Shown: in pieces, positions 8,135-16,695 of the stretch
Layout: every line of letters starts with the position of its first letter
How positions within the stretch are numbered: position 1 is the first letter of the stretch
From: Ardenticatenaceae bacterium
GTDB lineage: Bacteria > Chloroflexota > Anaerolineae > Promineifilales > Promineifilaceae
Assembly: GCA_020634495.1 (NCBI GenBank)
Contig: JACKBR010000032.1
Coordinates: 1 to 54,789, forward strand
DNA: 54,789 nucleotides
Reading direction: 5' to 3'
Translations under genes and position numbers: made by a program
The notes under the pieces: generated by a model
The model's input: only the letters and a program-made list of their open reading frames with translations
Databases searched by the model: none
Told to the model about the DNA's origin: nothing

Positions 8135-9358
8135 ATGGGTTCAGAGCCAATCATTCGTTTCCAGAATGTAGACAAACGGTTTGCCTTTACCAAGGAAAAA
8201 CCGCAGTCTGTCATGGAGACATTCATCAAGCTGTTTTCGCGGCGCAAGGGGCCAAAGCAGCCAGCAGAATCGCTGTGGGCGGTACGCGACGTGAGCTTCG
8301 ACGTGCTGCCGGGGCAATGTTTTGGCATTGTGGGGCGCAACGGCAGCGGCAAAAGCACCATCCTAAAGCTGATTGCCCGGATATTGCGCCCGAACAACGG
8401 CCGTATCCTCATAAACGGCCGTGTCAGTGCCCTATTAGAACTTGGCGCAGGCTTCCACCCCGACCTCACTGGCCGCGAGAACATCTTCCTCAACGCTGCC
8501 CTGCTGGGCTTTGACGAAGCCAGCACCCACGCCTACTACGACCGCATCGTCGAATTTTCTGAACTGGAAGAATTCATCGACATGCCCGTGAGGCATTACT
8601 CTTCTGGCATGTACATGCGCCTGGGCTTTAGCGTGGCCATCCACATGCAGCCAGACATCCTCATTGTGGATGAAATTTTGGCGGTGGGCGATCAGGCATT
8701 CCAGTCCAAGTGCATCGACGCCATCATGAAAATGAAAGAGAGCGGCGTCACCATCATCATCGTGAGCCACAACATTAACCTGGTGCGCACCTTGTGTACC
8801 CACGTTTTGTGGATTGACAAGGGCGATCCCCAGGCATATGGCCCTGTAGATGAAATTGCTGCTGAATACGTTGCCCACGCATATCAGAAAAAAGGACAGC
8901 CCATTACGGCCGCTTTCACGCGCTCGGGCACCGGGGAAATTGAAATCACCAGCACCCGCTTTTTAGATCAGCACGATGAGCCGCAAGAGGTTTTTGCCAC
9001 TGGTGGCCCGATGACTATTGAAATTGCGTATCTGGCCCACAAACCAATCCCCAATCCAGAATTTGGTCTGGCCATTTTTCGGCAGGATGGGGTGCAGGTA
9101 AATGGCCCCAACACGCAGGTGGCTGGCGTGGATTTGGGTATCATTGAGGGTGAAGGGGTGCTGCGGTACGAAATTGAGCAGCTGCCTCTTTTACCCGCGA
9201 CGTATTTGGTGACAACGGCCGTACATGACGGCCGTTCCCATCAATGTTATGATTATCATCAGAAAGCCTACTCCTTTCGAGTAAGTCAGGGGCTTACCCG
9301 GGAGTTAGATGGAATTGTTTTGTTGCCAGCCCGCTGGCTTTTAGAATCCAATCTCTAA
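8135..9358 (+). CDS. Polysaccharide-export ABC ATPase, Wzt/TagH type, with C-terminal binding domain
   Basis: A 407-residue ATPase that would power export of a cell-surface polysaccharide. Walker A is GRNGSGKST (about residues 67-75), the signature is YSSGM and Walker B is ILIVDE. The N-terminal insertion before LWAVRDVSF is typical of the Wzt/TagH group. Residues from about 265 form a beta-rich C-terminal domain like Wzt_C, which in that family binds the modified end of the glycan. The usual partner, a polytopic Wzm/TagG permease, is not encoded beside it; that is odd and suggests the permease lies elsewhere. The next two genes (secreted glycosidase-like, membrane glycosyltransferase) fit a surface-glycan role. 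Confidence 0.88.
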   Translation: MGSEPIIRFQNVDKRFAFTKEKPQSVMETFIKLFSRRKGPKQPAESLWAVRDVSFDVLPGQCFGIVGRNGSGKSTILKLIARILRPNNGRILINGRVSALLELGAGFHPDLTGRENIFLNAALLGFDEASTHAYYDRIVEFSELEEFIDMPVRHYSSGMYMRLGFSVAIHMQPDILIVDEILAVGDQAFQSKCIDAIMKMKESGVTIIIVSHNINLVRTLCTHVLWIDKGDPQAYGPVDEIAAEYVAHAYQKKGQPITAAFTRSGTGEIEITSTRFLDQHDEPQEVFATGGPMTIEIAYLAHKPIPNPEFGLAIFRQDGVQVNGPNTQVAGVDLGIIEGEGVLRYEIEQLPLLPATYLVTTAVHDGRSHQCYDYHQKAYSFRVSQGLTRELDGIVLLPARWLLESNL

Positions 9359-9442
9359 AATCACGGCAGCGAGAAAAAATATCGGTGGAGTTAGATGGTT
9401 TCCCTAAGTGAGCCATCAAAATCGTTCCAGGAATGAAAAATT

Positions 9443-11080
9443 ATGAATCCAAATAGAAAAAAGTATTTTCGAATATTTGTATTGGCAGCCTTTTTGTTTG
9501 CCAGCTCACTTGCTATTCAAATTTCACTCAAGCAGGTGCTGGCCAACAATGAAAATTCTGCACTCGTTTTAGACAACAATGAAGCGGCACAGCCCGAAGC
9601 CCCATCCGGCACTTCTGCCAATAACTTGAATTGCAGATATGGCATTGCTGGCTTTAACACCCAAATGCTCTCTTGGCTGCCTACCTTACAATCTGGCTGG
9701 CATGTGACCTTTGGTGCCACAACGCCTTATACCGGAGAGGGTGAGCATGTAGGGATTGTTCGGGTTAGTCAGGATCGTAATGGCAGCCAATATCTGTCCA
9801 CATACACCACAATTCCAGCATTGACTGAGGGTGGATTAGGAGCGATTGTTGATGCGTCCCCAGGTAAGCTGTGGCTAATAGGCAATGAGCCTGACGTTGC
9901 CGACGTCCAGGATGATACGTATCCAGCAATGTACGCCCGTATTTACCATGATGTGTATGAATTTATCAAAGACCGAGACCCTTCTGCTCAGGTGGGCATT
10001 GCCGGGCTTTCTATGGCAACGCCAGGTCGTTTGCAATACCTGGATATTGTTTGGGATACGTTTTTGACCAAGTATGGGTATCCTATGCCTGTGGATGTGT
10101 GGGCCATTCATATTTATATTTTGTCTGAATATAATCCGGGGATTGGGCCTGGGGATGGTAAGCTGGCCCTAGGGACTGATCCAGCCCTGGCTAAAAATTG
10201 GCCAGTCAGTGGAATTCCATACTCCCAACAATGCGCACAAGACAATATTTATTGCCGTGCTGAACACGACAATGTCAATATTTTTATTGGACAAATCGTT
10301 GCCATGCGACAATGGATGAAGGATCATGGTCAACGGGAAAAGCCCTTGATTTTGTCTGAATTTGGATCGCTTTATCCTTATGTGGTCGAGGCGGGCGGTT
10401 GTTATTTAAGCGACGAGTTTGGCAACTGTTTTACACCTACAAGGGTGGGGAATTACCTGTTTGCTACGATGGATTGGCTGGAATCCAATTCGTACCCCGA
10501 TCTGGGGTATCCAGCTGATGAAAATCGGTTAGTACAGCAATGGCTTTGGTTTAGCTTCATTGTGGGGGAGGAGGAAAGTGGGGCGTCTAGCAATTTGCTA
10601 AAACCCAATTACCAGACTTATGCTCCCGGTGATGTCAATGCGCTTACGGCCGTTGGGGAAGATTATCTCGATCAGGTTTCTGGTTTTGAATTATCTGCCA
10701 ATTTGTACACAGGGCAGGCGGGGTTGGTCGTTGTGAACAGCGTAGCGCCTGCAAATACGGCCGATGCAGAGATATATGCCGAATTTTATAACAACGGCAG
10801 CCAATCTATTAGCGATCCCTTTACCGTCACTTTTTATCAAGATCAAGCCTTAACCCAGGTCATTGATTCAGTTACCGTCAATCCAACATTGCAGGGTTGT
10901 GCCCGACATATTTTTAGCGCTTCTGTTACCTGGCCAGATTTATCTTCGGGCGTGCATAAATTCTGGGTTAAGTTAGATACGGGTAACGCAATTGATGAAG
11001 GCAATGAAAATGACAATGTTGCATCTGGTCTAGTCATTGTGGATCCGCAGGACAGCTTCTTGCCGTCAGTTCTACGATAG
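9443..11080 (+). CDS. Secreted glycoside-hydrolase-like protein with CARDB-type domain
   Basis: A 545-residue exported protein. A signal peptide spans about residues 5-34 (KKYFRIFVLAAFLFASS). The core resembles a clan-A TIM barrel: LIGNEPD would hold the acid/base glutamate and LILSEFG the nucleophile. After about residue 430 comes a CARDB-like beta domain with the ending LDTGNAIDEGNENDN. The last residues SFLPSVLR resemble a short hydrophobic-Arg tail often seen at the end of Chloroflexota secreted proteins; its role is unknown. I cannot assign the glycosidase family or substrate. The ATG at 9443 lies after CAGGAATGAAAAATT, giving a weak ribosome site. Confidence 0.65.
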   Translation: MNPNRKKYFRIFVLAAFLFASSLAIQISLKQVLANNENSALVLDNNEAAQPEAPSGTSANNLNCRYGIAGFNTQMLSWLPTLQSGWHVTFGATTPYTGEGEHVGIVRVSQDRNGSQYLSTYTTIPALTEGGLGAIVDASPGKLWLIGNEPDVADVQDDTYPAMYARIYHDVYEFIKDRDPSAQVGIAGLSMATPGRLQYLDIVWDTFLTKYGYPMPVDVWAIHIYILSEYNPGIGPGDGKLALGTDPALAKNWPVSGIPYSQQCAQDNIYCRAEHDNVNIFIGQIVAMRQWMKDHGQREKPLILSEFGSLYPYVVEAGGCYLSDEFGNCFTPTRVGNYLFATMDWLESNSYPDLGYPADENRLVQQWLWFSFIVGEEESGASSNLLKPNYQTYAPGDVNALTAVGEDYLDQVSGFELSANLYTGQAGLVVVNSVAPANTADAEIYAEFYNNGSQSISDPFTVTFYQDQALTQVIDSVTVNPTLQGCARHIFSASVTWPDLSSGVHKFWVKLDTGNAIDEGNENDNVASGLVIVDPQDSFLPSVLR

Positions 11081-11097
11081 ACCCGCAATCTTGTTTG

Positions 11098-11137
11098 GTG
11101 GTGGTCGTTGCGGTTGATTATTAGCGACGACCACCAC
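11098..11137 (+). terminator. Hairpin with 11-bp stem
   Basis: GTGGTGGTCGT (11098-11108) pairs with ACGACCACCAC (11127-11137), 18 bases after the stop codon. It is followed by TGCCGGATGTTTTAAT, a weak T-run. Confidence 0.6.
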
Positions 11138-11193
11138 TGCCGGATGTTTTAATCAAGTTAAGGCTCTAATGCTCCCGCCAAAAGGTGTCCTCT

Positions 11194-12480
11194 GTGTGGC
11201 AAAATAAGCTTGCAGCAACGAATGTGATGCTCGGCTGGCTGGTTATTCTTTCCAGCCTTTACTTTTTGTTGCCGGTCTTTTCTAAAACCCAAACGATCTT
11301 TAGTCTAAAAGCGCTCAGAGCCAGGCCGTTACTCTTGGTTGTATTGGTGGCTTTGTTTGTGCGGCTTGTTCCAACCGTCTTGTTGCCTGTTGGGGCTGGC
11401 TACGATATTGAGTCTTTTCGTCTTGTGGGGGAAGCGCTGCTCAACGGGGAAGATGTTTATACTTCCGCCGCCCTGGGCCGACACCCGTATTTGCCAATGC
11501 AAATGTATTGGATTGGGCTGGCGCTTTATTTACATCTCAAAACGGCCGTTCCCTTCGTTGTTTTGGTTAAATTGCTGCCTGTTTTGGTGGATGTGGGCAT
11601 TACGGCCGTAATCTTCAAGACCTGCCTGCGCTGGCAAAAAACCACTACCGAAGCAATCATCTGGGCGTTGCTTTTTGCCCTGAACCCTATAGCCATTTTA
11701 GTTTCGGCTTATCATGGCCAATTTGATTCTGTGCCTTTGCTGCTGCTGCTGCTTGCCTGGTACTGGGCCGAATTTGGCCAACATAACAAGCAATCGGCCG
11801 TAGCCCTTGGGTTGGCCATCCTCAATAAAACCTGGCCAATCGTGATGCTGCCCGTGGCCTTGATTCGCAAGGTAAACTTGAAGCATTGGATTTTGTATTC
11901 CAGCATTGCTTTAGGCATTCCAATTTTGTGTACCGCAGCGTATGTGTTGTTATTGGACACCGACCCAACGCCCATGCTCCGGCGTGCCTTAACCCACACA
12001 GGGCCAAACGGGTATTGGGGAATTTCTGCCATTCTGGCGCTATTAAAAAAACAGATCACTGCCTTTGAACCTATTTATGAAACGTTGGTTGCTTGGCGTC
12101 GCTGGCTCATATTGGCAGCAGGTTTGTTTGCGCTGTGGCGAACAAGAAAAGAGACTATTCCGGCTGCCTTAACAACAATTATCCTGGCTGTGTTCACCGT
12201 TTCGGCGGGGATGGGCATACAATGGCTGCTTTGGGTTATCCCCTTTGCCATTCTAGATGCCGATCACCGCTGGCTGCGCTGGTACAGCTTTTCTGGCATG
12301 GTCTTCCTGTTGGTGCAGCTGTACGGATTGCACATGTACCCCTGGCTCTATGAACTGTTTCAACCAGAAACGGCCGATTTAATTGTGCGTGCGGGGTCCA
12401 TTCCCGCCTGGTTAACCGTTGCCTTGTGGACAATCAGCCGGATTGTGAGACAGAGGCCCGCCAGAGTAGCTGCCCCTTAA
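11194..12480 (+). CDS. Integral-membrane glycosyltransferase (GT-C fold, GT87/mannosyltransferase-like)
   Basis: About 428 residues with roughly ten hydrophobic segments. An early periplasmic loop has AGYDIESFRLVGEALLNG, a pattern with an acidic residue near the start of the first loop, as in GT-C enzymes that use lipid-linked sugars. NPIAILVSAYHGQFDS and ILNKTWPIVMLP fit the GT87/PIG-M-like group. It probably adds a sugar to a glycan or glycolipid on the outer face of the membrane. I chose the GTG at 11194, six bases after AAGGTG; a GTG at 11185 is also possible. It converges on the amidohydrolase gene with only 16 bases between, so each must stop without a long terminator. Confidence 0.75.
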   Translation: MWQNKLAATNVMLGWLVILSSLYFLLPVFSKTQTIFSLKALRARPLLLVVLVALFVRLVPTVLLPVGAGYDIESFRLVGEALLNGEDVYTSAALGRHPYLPMQMYWIGLALYLHLKTAVPFVVLVKLLPVLVDVGITAVIFKTCLRWQKTTTEAIIWALLFALNPIAILVSAYHGQFDSVPLLLLLLAWYWAEFGQHNKQSAVALGLAILNKTWPIVMLPVALIRKVNLKHWILYSSIALGIPILCTAAYVLLLDTDPTPMLRRALTHTGPNGYWGISAILALLKKQITAFEPIYETLVAWRRWLILAAGLFALWRTRKETIPAALTTIILAVFTVSAGMGIQWLLWVIPFAILDADHRWLRWYSFSGMVFLLVQLYGLHMYPWLYELFQPETADLIVRAGSIPAWLTVALWTISRIVRQRPARVAAP

Positions 12481-12496
12481 CCTGCCAAAACTGAGA

Positions 12497-13897
12497 TTAA
12501 TCCTCATCCCGAATCATTTTGGCGGCAATGTTGTTATGCTTTTCTAAATGAGGTATCAGATCAATTGTTGTGAGCCGCCCATTTTCCACGACGATTTTGC
12601 CGTTAATCACCGAATAATCCACGGTAGGCGGCTGGCATAGCAAAACGGCCGCAACCGGATCATGCAGCGCCCCAGAGAAGGCGAGCTGGTTCAGATTCAG
12701 GGCAATAAAGTCTGCGCTCATGCCCGGTGCCAGATACCCAATGTCGTCTCGCCCCAAAACGGCCGCACCTCCCCGTGTGCCAATTTCCAGCGCCTGCCTG
12801 GCCGACAGCGCATCTGGACGGCCACCAAAACCACCACGACCACCCGGCGCTTCGCTCAGGTAACGGTCTGGAGCCACACGCTGCAACAGCATTGCCTGCC
12901 TTGCTTCATTGAGCAAATGGCCGCCGTCGTTAGAAGCAGAGCCATCGACCCCCAGCCCAACCGGCACGCCCGCATCTCGCCAGGCCAACAGCGGCGCAAT
13001 GCCGCTGGCCAGCCGCATGTTGCTGTTGGGGCAGTGGGCCACACCCGTTTGCGTTTTGCCAAAAAGATCAATTTCTGGCTGGCTCATGTGTACGCAATGA
13101 GCGTGCCACACGTCATCCCCCGTCCAGCCCAAGGATTCCACATAGGGCACCGGACGCTGGCCAAAGGTTTGCAGGCAAAATTCCTCTTCTTCCAACGTTT
13201 CGGCCAGATGGGTATGCAGCCGCACCCCGTAAGCCCGCGCCATGTTTGCCGATTCGCGCATGAGGTCTGGGGTAACCGAAAAAGGAGAGCAAGGGGCCAG
13301 CACCACGCGCAGCATGGCGTGGCGGCTGGCATCGTGATAGCTCTCGATGAGCCGCTGGCTGTCTTTAAGAATGAATGCTTCATCTTCTGTCACCCGATCT
13401 GGTGGCAAACCGCCATCGCTTTCGCCCAGCGACATAGAGCCGCGGGCAGCGTGAAAGCGCACGCCAATTTCCTGGGCGGCACGGATTTGGCTGTCCAGGG
13501 TGCAGTCGTTGGGGAAAATGTAGAGATGGTCGCTGCTGGTGGTGCAGCCAGAAAGCGCCAGTTCGGCCAGGCCCGTGATGGTGCTGATGTAGATCGCTTC
13601 GTCGCTGAGGTTGGCCCAGATGGGGTAGAGCGTGGTGAGCCAATCAAACAGGTTGTTGTCTTGGGCCAGGACGCGGGTGAGGCTTTGGTAAAGATGGTGG
13701 TGGGTGTTCACTAAACCGGGCAGCACAATATGACCGCTCAGGTCTAGAACGGAATCGGCCGTTTGGGGTAGATCGGCGGTTGGCCCCACCTGTTCAATTA
13801 CATTGTCACGAATAAACAGCCCGCCATTGGCAATTTCACGCCGATCGTCGTCCATTGTGACGAGAACGGCCGTATTCTTAACTAACAAAGTACCCAT
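12497..13897 (-). CDS. Amidohydrolase, 8-oxoguanine deaminase/AtzB-like
   Basis: A 466-residue metal-dependent hydrolase of the amidohydrolase superfamily. Metal ligands are visible in order: NTHHHLYQ, HTHLAE, the His of HCVHM and the Asp of GVDGSASNDGG. The last motif is typical of enzymes annotated as 8-oxoguanine deaminase or hydroxydechloroatrazine ethylaminohydrolase; purine salvage or detoxification is the likely job. The ATG at 13897 has GGGAGG seven bases upstream, which beats a start 61 codons earlier whose extra sequence looks non-coding. A long open frame on the opposite strand (12662-13714) is its shadow. Confidence 0.87.
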   Translation of the reverse strand: MGTLLVKNTAVLVTMDDDRREIANGGLFIRDNVIEQVGPTADLPQTADSVLDLSGHIVLPGLVNTHHHLYQSLTRVLAQDNNLFDWLTTLYPIWANLSDEAIYISTITGLAELALSGCTTSSDHLYIFPNDCTLDSQIRAAQEIGVRFHAARGSMSLGESDGGLPPDRVTEDEAFILKDSQRLIESYHDASRHAMLRVVLAPCSPFSVTPDLMRESANMARAYGVRLHTHLAETLEEEEFCLQTFGQRPVPYVESLGWTGDDVWHAHCVHMSQPEIDLFGKTQTGVAHCPNSNMRLASGIAPLLAWRDAGVPVGLGVDGSASNDGGHLLNEARQAMLLQRVAPDRYLSEAPGGRGGFGGRPDALSARQALEIGTRGGAAVLGRDDIGYLAPGMSADFIALNLNQLAFSGALHDPVAAVLLCQPPTVDYSVINGKIVVENGRLTTIDLIPHLEKHNNIAAKMIRDED

Positions 13898-13973
13898 AGC
13901 AACCTCCCAGTGCTGAAATAGTGTTCGCAGGATGCAGAACGTTACCTGCAAAACCCGCAACCGACAACCCTGC

Positions 13974-14001
13974 TTGGCAATGCCTTGTCCAGTGGTATAA
14001 T
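13974..14001 (+). promoter_or_regulatory. Promoter of tRNA-Leu
   Basis: TTGGCA, 16 bases, TATAAT, with the tRNA starting 13 bases later. Confidence 0.75.
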
Positions 14002-14013
14002 TACACGCTTGCT

Positions 14014-14095
14014 GGGGATGTGGCGGAATTGGCAGACGCGCATGACTTAGAATCATGTGCCGCAAGGCGTGTGGGTTCAAGTCCCTCCATCCCCA
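14014..14095 (+). tRNA. tRNA-Leu (TAG anticodon)
   Basis: A cloverleaf of 82 bases. Acceptor GGGGATG pairs with CATCCCC; the anticodon stem CATGA/TCATG encloses loop CTTAGAA, giving anticodon TAG. A short variable arm (GTGCCGCAAGGCGT) marks it as class II. The T loop GGGTTCAAGTCCC is normal. The 3' CCA is not encoded. Confidence 0.93.
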
Positions 14096-14113
14096 CTTTT
14101 TTTAAGAGACCAA

Positions 14114-14150
14114 GAGCGTTGCTGCCCAGGCAACGCTCCTTTCTTTTTTC
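14114..14150 (+). terminator. Terminator after tRNA-Leu
   Basis: GAGCGTTGC and GCAACGCTC form a 9-bp stem with a 7-base loop, followed by CTTTCTTTTTT. A classic intrinsic terminator. Confidence 0.88.
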
Positions 14151-14189
14151 TGCCGCAGTAAGATAGACCATTTTTTTGAGAGGTAGCTC

Positions 14190-15743
14190 GTGACGCTAAA
14201 AATTCAGACAGAACAAGATGATCAACGGCAACTTTTGATGACGATTGAAGTCCCAGAAGACCGTGTTGAAAAACAGATGAGACAAACGGCCCGTAAGCTG
14301 GGTAAAGAAGTAAGTATTCCTGGCTTTCGCCGAGGCAAAGTGCCTTACCCCGTCCTCCTCAAGCGCCTGGGGCGGGATGCCTTACGCACTGAAGCGGTTG
14401 AAGATATGCTGCAAAACGTATTTACAGAAGCGCTGGATGAAGTGGCCCCAGACATTTATGCCCCGGCTAATTTTGATGATATGGAGATGGAGCCACTGGT
14501 GCTTAAGTTCACCATTCCCCTCACGCCAGAGGTGACATTGGGCAATTATCGTGAATTGCGCAAAGAGATTGAGCCGGTAGAAATTACCGAAGAAGCCCTT
14601 GCCGAAGCGCTGGAGCGACTCCAGACGCAGCACCAACAGTTGGAAGATGCTGACCGCCCGGTGGAAGTAAGCGACATGGTTACCCTCAGCGGAAAGGGTG
14701 AACTACTGCCCACAGCTGAGGCTGATGACGCTACAGAAGAAGTAGATGAAGAAACGGCCGTATCCGAAACGGAAGAGAGCGCCCCTGAGAACCCAGAAGA
14801 CAATATTATCTTCAACAGTGAAAATGTTGACCTGATCATGGAAGCCACCCAGCTCTTCTGGGGCGAAGATTTTGTCAGCAACATCGTGGGCATGGCGGCC
14901 GGGGATGAGAAAACCTTTAACATCACCTTCCCAGATGATTTTGAAGAGGAAGAGCTGGCAGGTCGTGAAGCCACCTTTACCATCAACGTGCTAAACGTTC
15001 GCAGCCGTAACTTGCCTGAATTGGACGATGAGTTAGCCAAACTTGAAGGCACTTTTGAAACGCTGGACGAGCTGCGCGAATCAATCCGCACAGAACTGCA
15101 AAACAATGCCGAGGGCGAAGCCAAAAATGCCCTCATCGAAGGCATGATTGATGATTTATTGGAAGAGGCTGTCCTGGTTTACCCACCGGCGGCGGTTGAA
15201 GCGGAAATCGACAGCATGATGGATAACTTCAAAAATCAGGTTACCCGCGCTGGCTGGAGCTGGGAAGATTTCTTGCAGTTGCAGAACAGCCAGGAAGAGC
15301 AGCTCCGCGAAAACTTCCGCAAAGGAGCGGAAGAGCAGCTCAAGCGGCAGTTGGCGCTGCGGCAGTTCATTATGGATGAGAAGCTGCGGGTGACCGAGGA
15401 AGATATTGAGGCCATGATTGATGAGCGTGTCGGCCAGTTTGGCGACAACGAGGCCTTGCAAAAGGGTATGCGTGATTATTATCGCAGCGGCCCTGGCTTT
15501 GATATGCTGAGCAGTGAAGTGCTGATGGAGAAAGCTTACACGCGGATTGAAGCTGTGCTGACGGGCAATGCCCCTGATCTGGCTGAACTAGAAGCGGAAG
15601 AAGCCGATGAAGCGGAAGCCGAGGCTGTTGCAGAAGATGCACCTGAGGTAGAAGTGGAAGAAACGGCCGTTGCAGAAGCCGAACCTGTAGCCGAAGAAGA
15701 AGCCGAAGCAGAGAGCGACGAAACGGAAGTAGCTGAAGGATAA
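14190..15743 (+). CDS. tig: Trigger factor with acidic insertion and acidic tail
   Basis: The ribosome-associated chaperone, 517 residues against the usual 430-450. The ribosome-docking signature is GFRRGK (45-50). The PPIase domain (about 150-275) is split by an acidic, disordered-looking stretch at about 170-215. The C-terminal chaperone arms run to about 460. The last 50 or so residues are almost all Glu, Ala, Asp and Val (AEAEAVAEDAPEVEVEE), far from the usual short end. The start is GTG at 14190 with GAGAGG before it. It sits upstream of clpP, the common tig-clpP arrangement, although clpX does not follow. Whether the tail changes client binding is inference. Confidence 0.93.
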   Translation: MTLKIQTEQDDQRQLLMTIEVPEDRVEKQMRQTARKLGKEVSIPGFRRGKVPYPVLLKRLGRDALRTEAVEDMLQNVFTEALDEVAPDIYAPANFDDMEMEPLVLKFTIPLTPEVTLGNYRELRKEIEPVEITEEALAEALERLQTQHQQLEDADRPVEVSDMVTLSGKGELLPTAEADDATEEVDEETAVSETEESAPENPEDNIIFNSENVDLIMEATQLFWGEDFVSNIVGMAAGDEKTFNITFPDDFEEEELAGREATFTINVLNVRSRNLPELDDELAKLEGTFETLDELRESIRTELQNNAEGEAKNALIEGMIDDLLEEAVLVYPPAAVEAEIDSMMDNFKNQVTRAGWSWEDFLQLQNSQEEQLRENFRKGAEEQLKRQLALRQFIMDEKLRVTEEDIEAMIDERVGQFGDNEALQKGMRDYYRSGPGFDMLSSEVLMEKAYTRIEAVLTGNAPDLAELEAEEADEAEAEAVAEDAPEVEVEETAVAEAEPVAEEEAEAESDETEVAEG

Positions 15744-15767
15744 TGTAAATCTAACGCTACCGGGCTA

Positions 15768-15804
15768 CACTTCGCCAATTGCATTACTGTCTTGGGGCGA
15801 AGTG
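15768..15804 (+). terminator. Hairpin between tig and clpP
   Basis: CACTTCGCC pairs with GGCGAAGTG around a 19-base loop. There is no T-run, so it may be an attenuator or processing site rather than a full stop. Confidence 0.45.
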
Positions 15805-15863
15805 ATCTGGTGATTGTTGGATTGCTTTTCGCTTTCGCACAACAATTAGGAGACGATTAACTC

Positions 15864-16463
15864 ATGATGAATTTGCCAACGTCGCTTGTTCCCATGGTGC
15901 TTGAAACCGATGGTCGTGGCGAACGCGCTTACGATATTTTTTCTTTGCTGTTAAAAAACCGGATCATCATGCTGGGGACGCCAATTAATGATCAGATTGC
16001 CAACCTGATTGTGGCCCAGCTTTTATATCTGGCCCGTGAAGACTCCAGCAAGCCGATTAGCATGTACATCAACAGCCCTGGTGGGCAAGTCTATTCTGGC
16101 CTGGCTATTTACGACACGATGCAGCAGATTGAATGCCCTGTGTCTACGGTGGCAGTCGGTTTTACCGCTAGTTTTGGCACGGTTTTGCTGACGGCCGGTA
16201 CCAAGGGCCTGCGCTATGCCTTGCCCAACGCCACCATTCACATGCACCAGCCTTTGGGTGGCGCTCAAGGGCAGGCATCGGACATTGAAATTCAGGCTCG
16301 TGAGATTTTGCGGCTACGCACTTCGCTGAATGGCATTCTGGCCACGCACACGGGGCAGTCCATCGAGCGCATCGAGGAAGATACAGACCGGGATATTTAC
16401 ATGGATGCCCAACAGGCGGTGGAATACGGTCTGGTTGATAAGGTTTTGCTGGGCAGCGCTTAA
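15864..16463 (+). CDS. clpP: ATP-dependent Clp protease proteolytic subunit
   Basis: The serine peptidase ring of the Clp protease, 199 residues. The catalytic triad is readable: Ser103 in GFTASFG, His128 in IHMHQP and Asp177 in DTDRD. The serine motif is GFTAS rather than the common GxAAS, a mild divergence that suggests a paralogue with altered activation or partner. AGGAG lies 11 bases before the first ATG (15864); the second ATG follows at once. The processing site [19 protein letters not shown] is typical. It is followed by a strong terminator made of two ACGGCCGT copies. Confidence 0.95.
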   Translation: MMNLPTSLVPMVLETDGRGERAYDIFSLLLKNRIIMLGTPINDQIANLIVAQLLYLAREDSSKPISMYINSPGGQVYSGLAIYDTMQQIECPVSTVAVGFTASFGTVLLTAGTKGLRYALPNATIHMHQPLGGAQGQASDIEIQAREILRLRTSLNGILATHTGQSIERIEEDTDRDIYMDAQQAVEYGLVDKVLLGSA

Positions 16464-16495
16464 TTTGCCTGGCTGAGTTTACAGTTTATCTTTTT

Positions 16496-16528
16496 ACGGC
16501 CGTTCCCCGGAACGGCCGTTTTTTTTAT
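16496..16528 (+). terminator. Terminator built from two ACGGCCGT octamers
   Basis: ACGGCCGTTCC, two bases, GGAACGGCCGT, then a run of eight T. The stem is 11 bp and perfect. Each arm contains the genome's over-represented octamer. Confidence 0.9.
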
Positions 16529-16559
16529 CGCTACAAAAATGAGCGCTCAGTCGTCATAC

Positions 16560-16588
16560 TTGCTATTGTTTTGCACTCTCCTTATAAT
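16560..16588 (+). promoter_or_regulatory. Promoter before the Calx-beta protein gene
   Basis: TTGCTA, 17 bases, TATAAT. The leader to the ATG at 16696 is about 100 bases. Confidence 0.6.
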
Positions 16589-16695
16589 CCCAGTGGTTCA
16601 GAAGACCAGCACTATTTTAATTTTATGTAAAATTTTCGGCGGCTAAACGGTTCCTAAATTTCCCGCCAATCCCTTTGAGGCTGAGTGAGGACACC

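Noticed and set aside
8435..8878. 147-codon minus-strand frame rich in His and Val
   Set aside because: Antisense of the Wzt-like ATPase; the sequence reads like a reverse translation of its conserved motifs.
12662..13714. 350-codon open frame on the plus strand
   Set aside because: It lies entirely opposite the amidohydrolase gene, has no recognisable domain and mirrors the codon structure of the real gene.
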